64,000 nucleotides of DNA from Hyphomicrobiales bacterium (GTDB lineage: Bacteria > Pseudomonadota > Alphaproteobacteria > Rhizobiales > Methyloligellaceae): assembly GCA_021775525.1 (NCBI GenBank), contig JAJFHQ010000004.1, positions 1-64,000 of the forward strand. Direction: 5' to 3'. Positions 18,744 to 27,814 of this stretch are shown here, piece after piece (the first letter of the stretch is position 1; each line of letters starts with the position of its first letter). A program made the position numbers and the translations under genes. Under the pieces are notes generated by a model that worked only from the letters and a program-made list of their open reading frames with translations, did not search any database and was not told the DNA's origin.

Positions 18744-19964
18744 CTAGGTTCGGGAGGCTTTATGGACCACGTTTTCTTCAAGTTCAGCTGATCTGCCGCT
18801 GGCCTCGGACGAGCGGTTTTTCTCGAAGGTCACCACCCGGCCATTTTCAACTGATAGGCCCAGCCGCCCCTCGCAAATTGCGATGGCATCGGATCCGAAC
18901 AGTTCTCTTCGCCAACCCTTCAGTGATTGCAGATCGGCATTCTCATTCCGGGCGATCTCTTCCAGTTCACTGGCTGTGGCGATGAGCTTCGTGGCGACGC
19001 CATGACGTCCGGCCGCGGCTTTCAGCAGAACACGCAGCAAATCCAGGATGGCAAGAGAATCAGGCGGGAGTGGTTCGCCGCGTTTAATGGAGGGCAGGGT
19101 GTCCGGGTCGCGCTTAAGCCCGAGTTTCACGGCTTCGATGACGCCCTTGCCCTTGGCCGAGCGGGCAAAGCCTTGATGTATCGAGCGAAGACCGGAAAGT
19201 TCGGATTCCGAGGTTGGTGCCTGGGCAGCGATGTCGTAGATCGCCTCGTCTTTTAGTACCCGTCTGCGAGGGACGTTCTGGCGCTGCGCTTCGGTTTCAC
19301 GCCAAGCGGCAAGCTCGATCATTACTCCCAGAGCTTTTTGGTTGCGCACCCGCATCTTCAGCCGCTTCCAGGCATCATCGGGGTGGCTCTCATATGTGCC
19401 TGGGTTGGTCAGAATTGCCATTTCCTCATCGAGCCAGCTTTCCCGGCTGTTTTTATGAAGTTGGTCTCTGAGACTTGGGTAGAGGTCACGAAGATTGGTT
19501 ACGTCACCTATTGCGTAGGTCAATTGCTTGTTGGTGAGCGGGCGCCGGCTCCAGTCGGTGAATCGCGAGGATTTGTCGATCTCGTGGTTCAGCATCTTTT
19601 TAACCAACATACCGTAGCTGACAGACTCGCCAAAACCACACACCATAGCTGCGATTTGAGTGTCGAATAATGGAGTGGGGATGAGGCCAGACTGATGGTG
19701 CACGATCTCGACATCCTGGCGTGCAGCGTGGAACACCTTTGTCACGCTCTCATCCGCCATGAGTTCATAAAACGGTGTGAGGTCAATTTCTTCGGCCAGG
19801 GTGTCGACGATAATTTCGTCGTCGCCCGCAGCCATCTGGATCAGACACAGGTCGGGCCAAAAGGTCGTCTCGCGCATGAATTCGGTGTCGATGGCAACGA
19901 ACTCTGCACGTGCAAGGCTGGCACAGGCCTGGGACAGGTTTTTTGTGTCTGTAATTAAACGCAT
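18744..19964 (-). CDS. rnd: Ribonuclease D
   Basis: This 406-residue 3'-5' exoribonuclease trims tRNA precursors. The DEDD active-site residues are in AIDTEFMRE (residues about 24-32, Asp and Glu), FHAARQDVEI (Asp) and YAIGDVTNL (Asp with the Tyr). The C-terminal part (about 205-375) contains HRDC-type helices. It starts with MRLITDTKNL at an ATG and is convergent with ppx. The next gene on the right, a PilZ protein, is divergent from it by about 176 bases. Confidence 0.95.
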   Translation of the reverse strand: MRLITDTKNLSQACASLARAEFVAIDTEFMRETTFWPDLCLIQMAAGDDEIIVDTLAEEIDLTPFYELMADESVTKVFHAARQDVEIVHHQSGLIPTPLFDTQIAAMVCGFGESVSYGMLVKKMLNHEIDKSSRFTDWSRRPLTNKQLTYAIGDVTNLRDLYPSLRDQLHKNSRESWLDEEMAILTNPGTYESHPDDAWKRLKMRVRNQKALGVMIELAAWRETEAQRQNVPRRRVLKDEAIYDIAAQAPTSESELSGLRSIHQGFARSAKGKGVIEAVKLGLKRDPDTLPSIKRGEPLPPDSLAILDLLRVLLKAAAGRHGVATKLIATASELEEIARNENADLQSLKGWRRELFGSDAIAICEGRLGLSVENGRVVTFEKNRSSEASGRSAELEENVVHKASRT

Positions 19965-20140
19965 TGGCAGCCGGTATAGCGCAGCTTGTCACGATTGTCG
20001 CGCAGTCCGGCACAACTTTGCCTGCTTCAGATTAGATTTTCCTGGGAAAATCATGAATTACAGTACCTTAACGTGTTCATTTTAGATTTATCGAACATTT
20101 ACACAATAGTTGGACAATATCACCGGCTAGGAAGGTGAAT

Positions 20141-20410
20141 ATGCAAAACTCGTCAGAAAGACGTTTGGAAAGACGCCGTCGCGTTTTCTTGCAGGCCGAT
20201 GTTTGTACACTGGATGGTACAATGATTTCGAATTGCTCTATCCAGGATACGAGTCGGACCGGGTGCAAGATCATCTCCGATCAGGTGGATATCATCCCAG
20301 ATGAGCTGGTGCTGAGCATTCGCGGAATGGATGAGACCTTTGTTGGCCGTGTGATCTGGCGCGATGTCGATATGGCGGGCATTGAATTTCTCAACCAGGT
20401 GACCGACTAG
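20141..20410 (+). CDS. Small PilZ-domain protein
   Basis: This 89-residue protein is a single PilZ domain. It begins with an RRLERRRR run, which contains the Arg-rich c-di-GMP loop (RxxxR), and continues to the strand CSIQDTSRTGCKI, matching the (D/N)xSxxG motif with D-T-S-R-T-G. GRVIWRDVDMAGIEFLN is the C-terminal strand common to alphaproteobacterial PilZ proteins. It probably binds c-di-GMP; the effector target is unknown. The ATG at 20141 is spaced well from AGGAAGG; a GTG at 20135 is also possible. An AT-rich promoter region of about 170 bases separates it from rnd. Confidence 0.85.
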   Translation: MQNSSERRLERRRRVFLQADVCTLDGTMISNCSIQDTSRTGCKIISDQVDIIPDELVLSIRGMDETFVGRVIWRDVDMAGIEFLNQVTD

Positions 20411-20508
20411 CTGACTGCTCACCCCCCATAGCATCACACTCAGCGCTGCGGTTCTAAGGCAGCACAGTCAACTCTCTCCAACTGCTTGAGTGTCTCGCTC
20501 AGGCGGGA

Positions 20509-20667
20509 CTAGCCATCCGAGCGCCGATCACCAGATGACCTGCGGTCTTCGTCTGAGCGGCGGTTACCGGTCATTTGCTTTTCCGAATGAGGACGATGGT
20601 CCTTGCCGGAGCGCCTGTCATCGGTCTCGCGCCGCGGGGCATTCGATCTGCGGTTGCCGTTTTTCAT
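20509..20667 (-). CDS. Small Arg-rich protein with RRS repeats
   Basis: I do not recognise this 52-residue frame. It begins MKNGNRRSNAPRRETDDRRS and has five RRS triplets, three of them within the last 17 residues (NRRSDEDRRSSGDRRSDG). It is strongly charged, has no hydrophobic segment and should be disordered. Support for reality is a GGAG site 8 bases before the ATG at 20667. The DRRS pattern resembles linker tracts preceding PilZ or GGDEF domains in other proteins. It lies convergent with the small PilZ gene and 122 bases downstream of uspA, so it may be in the uspA transcript. It could also be non-coding. Confidence 0.45.
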   Translation of the reverse strand: MKNGNRRSNAPRRETDDRRSGKDHRPHSEKQMTGNRRSDEDRRSSGDRRSDG

Positions 20668-20789
20668 CGCCGTATCTCCAAGGTTAGAACAGCGTAATCC
20701 TATCAACTGGACATGAATCCGAGGTAAACCGTATTTGATCAGATATATTCAGATATATCTGGCCCGGTGGAGGTCCAGACTGTCCCGGA

Positions 20790-21200
20790 TCAGCGCATGA
20801 CAAGGACCGAATGCTTGGCATGACGTACAACACTGGCGGCAGTTGAACCAAGCAGGTAGTCCTGCAATCCTGGCTGGTGTGACGCGATCACTATGAGATC
20901 AACATCCAAATCCTTTGCCGCATCCAGAATGGCAGTCACGGGACGGCCTGACCTGACCTCGATACTGGCGCTTAAACTTGCGGATTTTGCCATTCCCTCA
21001 AGCTCCAATTGCGCATTTTTTTTCATGTTTTGGATCAATTCGCCGGGCATTTCGTTGGCCACATATGCGGGCAGGTCCTCTATCACGTTGATGAGTGTAA
21101 TTTTTACGTTTTTGCCGCCCAGATTCTTGGCGAGATCAATCATGACCTTGCCCTTCTCGGCATGGGCCAGGTCAATGGGGACCAAAATCTTTGTATACAT
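20790..21200 (-). CDS. Universal stress protein (UspA family)
   Basis: This 136-residue single-domain Usp starts KILVPIDLAHAEKG and has the C-terminal nucleotide-binding loop LIVIASHQPGLQDYLLGSTAASVVRHAKHSVLVMR. The GxxxxxxxG(S/T) element here reads HQPGLQDYLLGST, so it is probably an ATP-binding Usp. It has a strong site GGAGGAGG upstream of the ATG. A perfect FNR/FixK palindrome lies 76-89 bases upstream of the start codon, so low-oxygen induction is likely. Usp proteins raise stress survival by mechanisms that vary between members. Confidence 0.92.
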   Translation of the reverse strand: MYTKILVPIDLAHAEKGKVMIDLAKNLGGKNVKITLINVIEDLPAYVANEMPGELIQNMKKNAQLELEGMAKSASLSASIEVRSGRPVTAILDAAKDLDVDLIVIASHQPGLQDYLLGSTAASVVRHAKHSVLVMR

Positions 21201-21275
21201 GGCTTAACCTCCTCCGGTTTCACATCGGTTTGCCGTATTCTTGCTACCAGACTAGGTTCTGTCGACGTGATGTCA

Positions 21276-21289
21276 TTGATTGCGATCAA
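21276..21289 (-). promoter_or_regulatory. FNR/FixK-type box upstream of uspA
   Basis: The 14-mer TTGATTGCGATCAA is a perfect TTGAT-N4-ATCAA palindrome, the consensus of the Crp/Fnr-family oxygen regulators FNR, Anr and FixK. If it sits at -41.5, transcription toward uspA would begin near 21241, leaving a 5' leader of about 40 bases. The next gene on the other side, aspS, starts 160 bases away; uspA is the more plausible target. Confidence 0.75.
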
Positions 21290-21449
21290 TAGGACCCATG
21301 AACATTGAACAGCTGAAAGACTGGCTGGACGGTTCCGCACCTTGACAAAACCGGCCCTCCATGCGCTTTTCGCGCGCGGCGAGTCAGTCGCGTTTTCAGG
21401 CAGTTTCTGGCGTAAACTCTAGCCGTGGATCGGACAGTCGGGACGGGTC

Positions 21450-23243
21450 ATGCACGCATACCGGACACATAACTGTGGCGAGTTGAAAAAGAACGATGTG
21501 GGCAGCGAAGTGCGCCTGTCAGGATGGGTGCACAGGGTGCGCGATCATGGCGGTCTGCTGTTCATCGACCTGCGGGACCATTACGGCATTACCCAATGTG
21601 TAATCGAGCCAGAGAATACAAATTTTGCCACGGCCGAGACCGTTCGCTCCGAATGGGTGATTCGGATTGATGGCAAGGTCGATGCCCGCTCCGACGACAC
21701 GATCAACACGACTATGCCAACAGGTGATGTCGAAGTCAGGATCTCATCGCTAGATGTACTCTCACCGGCCAGGGAGTTACCGCTTCCGGTGTTCGGCGAG
21801 CCTGAGTATCCGGAAGACACTCGCCTGACATACCGGTTTCTCGATCTGCGGCGCGAAACGATCCATGGCAATATCATCAAGCGCGCGGAAATCATTTCAT
21901 CTATTCGTAAGCGCATGACGGACGCAGGCTTCTTTGAATTCCAGACGCCCATACTGACGGCTTCCAGCCCAGAAGGCGCACGGGATTTCCTCGTGCCTTC
22001 GCGAATGCATCCCGGAAAATTTTACGCATTACCCCAGGCACCGCAGCAGTTTAAGCAGCTTGTCATGGTTTCCGGCTTTGACCGCTATTTCCAGATCGCA
22101 CCCTGTTTCCGAGATGAGGATGCGCGAGCAGACCGTAGCCCGGGTGAGTTTTACCAGCTTGACGTCGAGATGAGTTTTGTCGAGCAGGACGATGTATTCA
22201 ACGCGGTTGAACCAGTACTGCGCGGCCTGTTCGAAGAATTTGGCGGCAGCAAGCCCGTGACGCAGAAATTCCCACTGATTCCATTCTGGCAGTCCATGCG
22301 TCTTTACGGGACAGACAAACCTGATCTGCGCAACCCGATCGAAATGAGCGATGTGTCGGGATATTTCCGCGACAGTGGATTTAAAATTTTTGCGGGCCTG
22401 CTCGACAAGCATCAGTGCGGGCGTGACTGGTTCGAGAATGCCGAAGTGTGGGCAATCCCGGCGAAAAGTGGTGGCTCGCGCGCTTTCTGCGACCGCATGA
22501 ACTCATGGGCCCAGGGCGAGGGACAGCCGGGGCTAGGTTATATCTTCTTCCGTGACGGGGAGGGCGCCGGCCCGATTGCGAAGAACCTTGGCGAGGTTCC
22601 AACAGCGAAGTTACGTAATGAGTTGGGCCTGGAAGATGGAGATGCCGTTTTCTTTGTTGCAGGTGTGCCGAACGATTTTGCTGAGTTTGCCGGAAGGGCG
22701 CGCACGAAAGCCGGTGAAGATCTGGAACTGTTGGACAAGGATAAGTTTGAGTTCTGCTGGATTGTCGATTTCCCCATGTTCGAGTGGGACGAGGAGAACA
22801 AGAAGGTCGAATTCTCTCACAACCCGTTCTCCATGCCCCAGGGCGGGCTTGAGGCACTCGAGACCAAAGACCCGCTTGAGATACTGGCCTGGCAATATGA
22901 CATCGTGTGCAACGGCGTGGAGTTGTCCTCCGGCGCCATTCGGAATCATCTTCCGGAGATCATGGTCAAGGCGTTCGATATTGCCGGTTACGACAAAAGC
23001 GTTCTGGAAGACAAATTCGGCGGCATGTTACGTGCCTTGCAATATGGCGCACCGCCCCATGGCGGCATTGCTCCTGGGATAGACCGCATCGTCATGCTGC
23101 TCTGCGGTACCGAAAATATCCGCGAGGTGACTATGTTCCCCATGAACCAGCAGGCGGAAGACTTGCTTATGGGAGCGCCGGGTGAAGTGTCTTCCGAGCA
23201 ACTCAAGGAGTTGCATATCCGGTTGAACTTGCCCAAGACCTGA
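21450..23243 (+). CDS. aspS: Aspartyl-tRNA synthetase
   Basis: This 597-residue class II synthetase charges tRNA-Asp, and in many alphaproteobacteria also tRNA-Asn. The N-terminal OB-fold is [29 protein letters not shown]. Catalytic motif 2 lies in [30 protein letters not shown], and motif 3 in [16 protein letters not shown]. The bacterial-type GAD insert domain lies between about residues 290 and 430. Length is standard. The gene stands alone between divergent uspA and the malic enzyme gene. Confidence 0.97.
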   Translation: MHAYRTHNCGELKKNDVGSEVRLSGWVHRVRDHGGLLFIDLRDHYGITQCVIEPENTNFATAETVRSEWVIRIDGKVDARSDDTINTTMPTGDVEVRISSLDVLSPARELPLPVFGEPEYPEDTRLTYRFLDLRRETIHGNIIKRAEIISSIRKRMTDAGFFEFQTPILTASSPEGARDFLVPSRMHPGKFYALPQAPQQFKQLVMVSGFDRYFQIAPCFRDEDARADRSPGEFYQLDVEMSFVEQDDVFNAVEPVLRGLFEEFGGSKPVTQKFPLIPFWQSMRLYGTDKPDLRNPIEMSDVSGYFRDSGFKIFAGLLDKHQCGRDWFENAEVWAIPAKSGGSRAFCDRMNSWAQGEGQPGLGYIFFRDGEGAGPIAKNLGEVPTAKLRNELGLEDGDAVFFVAGVPNDFAEFAGRARTKAGEDLELLDKDKFEFCWIVDFPMFEWDEENKKVEFSHNPFSMPQGGLEALETKDPLEILAWQYDIVCNGVELSSGAIRNHLPEIMVKAFDIAGYDKSVLEDKFGGMLRALQYGAPPHGGIAPGIDRIVMLLCGTENIREVTMFPMNQQAEDLLMGAPGEVSSEQLKELHIRLNLPKT

Positions 23244-23259
23244 CGTGCCTAAGCCATAG

Positions 23260-23275
23260 ATTCGCGATAGCGAAT
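23260..23275 (+). terminator. Short hairpin after aspS (weak)
   Basis: ATTCGC-GATA-GCGAAT forms a perfect six-pair stem with a four-base loop 17 bases after the aspS stop. No T tract follows, so intrinsic termination would be weak; it may instead protect the 3' end. Confidence 0.35.
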
Positions 23276-23327
23276 TCCCTAAGCTTGATTCTGTGAAAAT
23301 GTAGTGCACTCATTTGGGGGATTTGGC

Positions 23328-25622
23328 ATGCCGAGCAATATGTCGGAAGTATCAGACGACCTAAAAACCGGCGCGCTGATTTATCATCAACATCCCAAAC
23401 CCGGAAAACTGGAAATCGTGGCAACCAAGCCGCTGGTGAACCAGCGTGATCTTGCCTTGGCTTATTCGCCCGGTGTCGCCGCCGCCTGCGATGCAATTGC
23501 CGAAGACCCGGAACAAGCGGCAAATCTCACAATCCGCGGCAATCTCGTCGCCGTTATCACCAATGGTACGGCCGTTCTTGGTCTCGGTGCCATCGGGCCA
23601 CTGGCCTCTAAGCCGGTGATGGAAGGCAAGGCAGTCCTGTTCAAGAAATTTGCAGGCATCGATGTCTTTGATATCGAGGTGGATGCCCTGGAGGTAGAAC
23701 GTTTCTGCGATGTAGTCGCGGCTCTTGAACCCACATTCGGGGGCATCAATCTGGAGGATATCAAGGCGCCCGAATGCTTTGAAATTGAAGCGCGGTTGCG
23801 CAAGAAAATGAAAATTCCTGTGTTTCATGACGACCAGCACGGCACTGCAATCATTGTCTGTGCGGCCGTGCGCAATGCGCTGAAGCTCGCCAAGAAGCCT
23901 ATTGGCAAAGCCAAAATCGTGACGTCCGGTGCAGGCGCCGCTGCGCTTGCTTGTCTTAATCTGCTGGTCACTCTGGGGGCGAAACGGGAGAACATCTGGA
24001 TCACCGATATTGATGGTGTTGCTTACAAGGGTCGCAAGGAGAGCATGGACGAGTGGAAATCCAAATTTGCACAAGACACCGACAAGCGCACTCTCGCGGA
24101 GGTTATCGAGGGGGCGGATGTATTTCTCGGGCTTTCTGCCGGAGGGGTGCTCAAACCCGATATGGTCAAACGGATGGTCAAGAAGCCGCTCATCATGGCG
24201 CTTGCCAATCCCAATCCGGAGATAGATCCAGAAGCCGCGCGCAAGGCTGCTCCTGACGCCATGATCTGCACTGGCCGTTCTGATTATCCCAATCAAGTCA
24301 ATAATGTATTGTGTTTTCCTTATATTTTTCGTGGCGCATTGGATGTGGGTGCTACGGCCATAAATGACGAGATGAAAATAGCTGCGGTTGAGGCCATTGC
24401 CTCGCTTACGCACGAGGCGTCTTCTGATGTTGTCGCCAAGGCCTATGAAGGAGCGGTCCACAAATTTGGACCGGATTACCTCATTCCATCGCCATTCGAT
24501 CCGCGGCTTATCCTGCGGATTGCGCCTGCCGTGGCGCGCGCCGCCATGGAAACCGGCGTCGCAAAACGTCCTATCGAGGATTACGAGGCCTACGAAGAAC
24601 AGCTTTCACGGTTCGTATTCCGCTCCGGTACCATCATGAAGCCGGTTTTTGAAAGCGCGAAAGCCGATCCCAAGCGCGTCATCTACGCAGAAGGGGAGGA
24701 TGAGCGCATTCTGCGCGCTGCCCAGGTGGCGTTGGAAGATGGCATTGCGATACCCATTCTCATTGGCCGGCCAGATGTCATTGAAGCACGCATTGAGCGC
24801 TTTGGCTTGTCGATCAGGCCGGGCAAGGATTTTGAAATCATCAATCCGGCGAGCGATCCCCGATACCGTGACTTCGCCGATACATATTACGACCTGACAT
24901 GCCGGAAGGGCATCACGCCTGAAACCGCTGGTACAATGGTGCGTACTCGGACATCTGTGATCGCCGCCCTGGCCGTGCGGCGTGGCGAGGCCGATGCCAT
25001 GATCTGCGGCCTGCATGGACGTTTCACCCGGCATTTGCAGCATATTGACGAGATCATCGGAATGGCGCCGGGAGTACATGATTTCTCCACCATGAGCCTC
25101 GTGATCTTGTCGAGGGGAGCTTATTTCCTTGCCGACACCTACGTGTCGATCGAACCGACCGCGGAAGAGATCGCCGAAATGGCATTGCTGACGGCAAAGC
25201 ATGTACGCCGCTTCGGCATCACGCCGAAAATAGCCCTTCTGTCCCATTCGAATTTCGGGAGTTCTGACAGTACCAGTGCGCTGAAAATGCAAGATGCTGT
25301 CGGAATGCTGCGTGCCATGGACCCGGAATTGGAAGTTGAAGGTGAAATGCACGGTGATGCGGCGCTGGATGAAGTGTATCGCAAACGCCTGTTCCCAAAC
25401 TCGAAGCTCTCAGGTGAAGCCAATATCCTCATCATGCCAGATCTGGATGCGGCCAACATCTCGTATCAGCTGATCAAGATCATGTCGGATGCGCTTCCTG
25501 TGGGGCCGGTCCTGCTTGGAGCCGCCAAGCCGGCGCATATCCTCACGCCATCGGTGACCGCGCGCGGCGTGGTCAACATGACGGCGCTGGCCGTTGTCGA
25601 TGCCCAGCAAAATGACGGATGA
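23328..25622 (+). CDS. maeB: NADP-dependent malic enzyme with phosphotransacetylase-like C-terminal domain
   Basis: This protein of about 764 residues decarboxylates malate to pyruvate. The N-terminal malic enzyme half (to about 425) has [42 protein letters not shown] and the NAD(P) loop [11 protein letters not shown]. The C-terminal half (about 435-764) is a phosphotransacetylase-like domain with [13 protein letters not shown] and a GxxxLL ending, which in MaeB proteins is regulatory (acetyl-CoA response) rather than catalytic. The ATG at 23328 follows GGGGGA at good spacing, so it is preferred to the GTG at 23304. It is monocistronic, followed by a tRNA-Leu gene. Confidence 0.93.
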   Translation: MPSNMSEVSDDLKTGALIYHQHPKPGKLEIVATKPLVNQRDLALAYSPGVAAACDAIAEDPEQAANLTIRGNLVAVITNGTAVLGLGAIGPLASKPVMEGKAVLFKKFAGIDVFDIEVDALEVERFCDVVAALEPTFGGINLEDIKAPECFEIEARLRKKMKIPVFHDDQHGTAIIVCAAVRNALKLAKKPIGKAKIVTSGAGAAALACLNLLVTLGAKRENIWITDIDGVAYKGRKESMDEWKSKFAQDTDKRTLAEVIEGADVFLGLSAGGVLKPDMVKRMVKKPLIMALANPNPEIDPEAARKAAPDAMICTGRSDYPNQVNNVLCFPYIFRGALDVGATAINDEMKIAAVEAIASLTHEASSDVVAKAYEGAVHKFGPDYLIPSPFDPRLILRIAPAVARAAMETGVAKRPIEDYEAYEEQLSRFVFRSGTIMKPVFESAKADPKRVIYAEGEDERILRAAQVALEDGIAIPILIGRPDVIEARIERFGLSIRPGKDFEIINPASDPRYRDFADTYYDLTCRKGITPETAGTMVRTRTSVIAALAVRRGEADAMICGLHGRFTRHLQHIDEIIGMAPGVHDFSTMSLVILSRGAYFLADTYVSIEPTAEEIAEMALLTAKHVRRFGITPKIALLSHSNFGSSDSTSALKMQDAVGMLRAMDPELEVEGEMHGDAALDEVYRKRLFPNSKLSGEANILIMPDLDAANISYQLIKIMSDALPVGPVLLGAAKPAHILTPSVTARGVVNMTALAVVDAQQNDG

Positions 25623-25700
25623 ATGGTCCCGGTGATGCTATTGCCAGATACGGACTTGGCAGGGGGCTGCGGCGCGGCTATCTCATGCGTCATGGTGTAA

Positions 25701-25789
25701 GCGGACGTGGTGGAACTGGTAGACACACGGGACTTAAAATCCCGAGGGAGTAACCTCCCGTGCGGGTTCGACTCCCGCCGTCCGCACCA
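25701..25789 (+). tRNA. tRNA-Leu (UAA anticodon)
   Basis: The acceptor stem GCGGACG pairs with CGTCCGC, followed by discriminator A and an encoded CCA. The anticodon stem is CGGGA/TCCCG with loop CTTAAAA, placing TAA as the anticodon, hence tRNA-Leu for UUA/UUG. The long variable arm GGGAGTAACCTCCC is typical of class II (Leu/Ser/Tyr) tRNAs, and the T arm reads GCGGG-TTCGACT-CCCGC. Total length with CCA is 89 bases. Confidence 0.97.
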
Positions 25790-26171
25790 AACCGAAATTG
25801 GTCACAAACCAGACAACTTCAGGTAAGCGATCGATTTTTGTTCGTGAATAACGCCAGACTTGTATAAATCCGCTTTGGGTCAGGAGAGGATTTCAGAGTC
25901 CATACCCACCATTTCCTCTATTCCCCGTGAAAGCGGTCACCTTTTGAGCCTGTTAATGAGCATGAAGCGGTGTCGAAACGGGGGCGGGTGGAAAATATAT
26001 TTTATCAGCAGGCTATAGCCACGTAATAATTCTAATTATCATCCGTAGTACAGAATATTGAAGAAAATAATTCTAAATAGCTTGAGTTTCTGAAATTATT
26101 TTGCAAATTTGTCCGTATGCGGTGCGTTTTAACGCACTGACTTTTGCCGGGGCGAAAGTGATGGAGCGGGC
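25790..26171. other. AT-rich intergenic region upstream of a YeeE/YedE gene
   Basis: No gene is visible in these 382 bases. The right half is AT-rich. It contains the exact palindrome ATAATT-CT-AATTAT at 26026-26039 and a partial copy ATAATTCTAAAT at 26067-26078, 41 bases apart, about four helical turns. These could be sites for a regulator of the downstream transporter. The sequence ATTC-N8-GAAT seen in the sox locus is not found here. Confidence 0.6.
26026..26078. repeat. Two phased ATAATTCTAA repeats
   Basis: ATAATTCTAATTAT (26026-26039) and ATAATTCTAAAT (26067-26078) share the first 11 bases apart from the last position and are spaced by 41 bases. The first copy is a perfect dyad around CT. 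They precede the YeeE/YedE start at 26172 by 94-146 bases. A regulatory role is inferred only from position and symmetry. Confidence 0.5.
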
Positions 26172-27278
26172 ATGGATTTCACAGCGATTTTTGATGTTAT
26201 TGGCGAGCCGGCAACTGTTGCTCTCGGCGCGCTCCTGGTCGGTCTTCTGTTCGGGGTCGGTGCGCGCATTAGCAACTTCTGTCTGCGTTCTGCGGTTATG
26301 GACCTGGCGGGTACCCAAGGCAATGGCGCGAGGTGGCACAGTTTCTGCCTTTGGCTCATGGTTTTTGGAACAGCCGTTGCGGCCACGCAATCAGCTATCT
26401 TCTCGGGTTTGCTAGATGTCGAAGACGTTCGGCAACTCACCTCTGCGCGCTCACTTTCCGGCGTGCTGATCGGTGGTGCGCTGTTCGGTGTCGGGATGAG
26501 CCTGACACGCGGCTGTGTCAGCCGTCTGACGGTACTTTCTGCCAACGGTAACCTGCGGGCGGTATTCTCACTTGTCGTTTTTGCAGCTGTTGCCTTCGCT
26601 ACATTCAATGGTGCTCTGACGCCACTTCGCCAAGCCGTCCTCGGGCTGTGGACTCTGAAGCCCGGCTCCGAGCTAAGCCTGTTGCCCAGTAGCGGGTTTG
26701 GCCCTCTGATCGGTGCTGCCGCAGGTGCCGTTATTGTGATAGTCGCAATCATTTATGGCTGGTCCAGCCGAAGCTCTATTGCCACCGCGTTATGGGCTAT
26801 TGTCCTTGGTGCGACCATCACCGCTGGATGGTGGTTGACCTACACGCTTTCCGATCTGGTGTTTGAGCCGATCGCAGTTGAGAGCCTCAGCTTTATCCGC
26901 CCCGCGATCGATATGATCTCAATTGGCATGGCTGGATTTCCATTAAGTGAAGTCGGGTTTGGAACCGGACTTCTCATCGGCGTGCTGATCGGATCATTCA
27001 GCGCCGGACTAATCACTGGTGGAATGAAGATTGAATGGTTCGATAGGGTCATGACCGCAGGTCGCTATGCTGCCGGTGCTTCCCTGATGGGCTTTGGTGG
27101 TGTCCTCGCCGGTGGTTGCTCTGTTGGGGCAGGCCTTACCGGTGGGGCACTGTTTGCTCTAGGGCCGCTGGTTGCGCTGGCATCCATGGTGGGCGGCTCA
27201 TTGCTGACCGAGCTTGTCTTGTTTCGCTTGAAAGACGGTTCAGCAATCAAGGAATCGAAGTTACTCCCTGCTGAATAA
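26172..27278 (+). CDS. YeeE/YedE-family putative thiosulfate transporter, copy 1
   Basis: This 368-residue protein has about ten hydrophobic segments in two repeats. Conserved Cys residues occur in SNFCLRSAVMDLA (Cys37), SLTRGCVSRLTVLSANGNLRA, and LAGGCSVGAGLTGG, the three places where the thiosulfate importer TsuA/YeeE has functional cysteines lining the path. It is closely similar to copy 3 (39268-40332), with shared FCLRSAV, RQL, and SRL-VLSANGNLRA. It stands at the downstream border of the sox cluster and is convergent with the DUF302 gene, so a role in thiosulfate or other sulfur compound uptake is likely. Confidence 0.88.
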   Translation: MDFTAIFDVIGEPATVALGALLVGLLFGVGARISNFCLRSAVMDLAGTQGNGARWHSFCLWLMVFGTAVAATQSAIFSGLLDVEDVRQLTSARSLSGVLIGGALFGVGMSLTRGCVSRLTVLSANGNLRAVFSLVVFAAVAFATFNGALTPLRQAVLGLWTLKPGSELSLLPSSGFGPLIGAAAGAVIVIVAIIYGWSSRSSIATALWAIVLGATITAGWWLTYTLSDLVFEPIAVESLSFIRPAIDMISIGMAGFPLSEVGFGTGLLIGVLIGSFSAGLITGGMKIEWFDRVMTAGRYAAGASLMGFGGVLAGGCSVGAGLTGGALFALGPLVALASMVGGSLLTELVLFRLKDGSAIKESKLLPAE

Positions 27279-27283
27279 TTGTC

Positions 27284-27311
27284 CGAGGAAGCCTAATTAA
27301 GCTTGTCCTCG
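27284..27311. terminator. Bidirectional hairpin between convergent YeeE and DUF302 genes
   Basis: CGAGGA at 27284-27289 pairs with TCCTCG at 27306-27311, with AAGC/GCTT extending the stem inward around an AT-rich loop. It fills the 33-base gap between two convergent stop codons and would serve both messages. There is no long T tract on either side. Confidence 0.55.
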
Positions 27312-27791
27312 TTACTTGTTTGCAGCTTCCTTGATGATGTCTTTCAGTAGCTTGTTGATGGCTTTTTTAGCCGCTTCCGATGCGTCAGAGCCGTCCTCGT
27401 CCAATTCGCGATACCCCACATGCACGGTGCCCGGCTGATCAGTCCTCTCATAGTAGAATATAACATAAGGACAAAATGCGATGTTGGCCGGGTCGGCCTC
27501 CAACATCTTGCGTGAAAGCACAGCGGAGCAGAATTGTACGGTTTCGGCCCCGGTGAAAATCTTTTTGCCCGAGCCGACGTCCTGTCCCGTGCGAGCCAGC
27601 ATCTCGCCGATCCTGGCAGTGTAGTCAATCACGTAGCCACGGTTGATAATCGCGTCCGCCAGGTCCTGCTTGACGTCGGAGAAGCTGGCCTTTGCACTCA
27701 CTACATTTACATCATCCTCGCTGGCACTTGCCGAGAGAATTCCTGCAACCACCAGAGCGGCTGTCAGCAGGGCTGTTATCACGTTTTTCAT
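27312..27791 (-). CDS. DUF302-domain secreted protein
   Basis: This 159-residue protein has a signal peptide (KNVITALLTAALVVAGILSASAS) and a DUF302 domain: SFSDVKQDLADAIINRGYVIDY near the start and ANIAFCPYVIFYYE, then VHVGYRE near the end. DUF302 proteins are small periplasmic proteins that recur in sulfur-oxidation loci; their activity is unknown to me. Two Cys in the mature part (QFCSAVL, AFCPYV) could bind a metal or form a disulfide. It is the last gene of the leftward sox transcript, 23 bases after the metallo-beta-lactamase-fold gene. Confidence 0.85.
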   Translation of the reverse strand: MKNVITALLTAALVVAGILSASASEDDVNVVSAKASFSDVKQDLADAIINRGYVIDYTARIGEMLARTGQDVGSGKKIFTGAETVQFCSAVLSRKMLEADPANIAFCPYVIFYYERTDQPGTVHVGYRELDEDGSDASEAAKKAINKLLKDIIKEAANK

Positions 27792-27814
27792 GTCACTTTT
27801 CCGTGTGATAAGTA

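Noticed and set aside
25786-25802. ACCAA/TTGGT hairpin at the tRNA-Leu 3' end as a terminator
   Set aside because: Only five pairs, it includes the CCA end, and no T tract follows.
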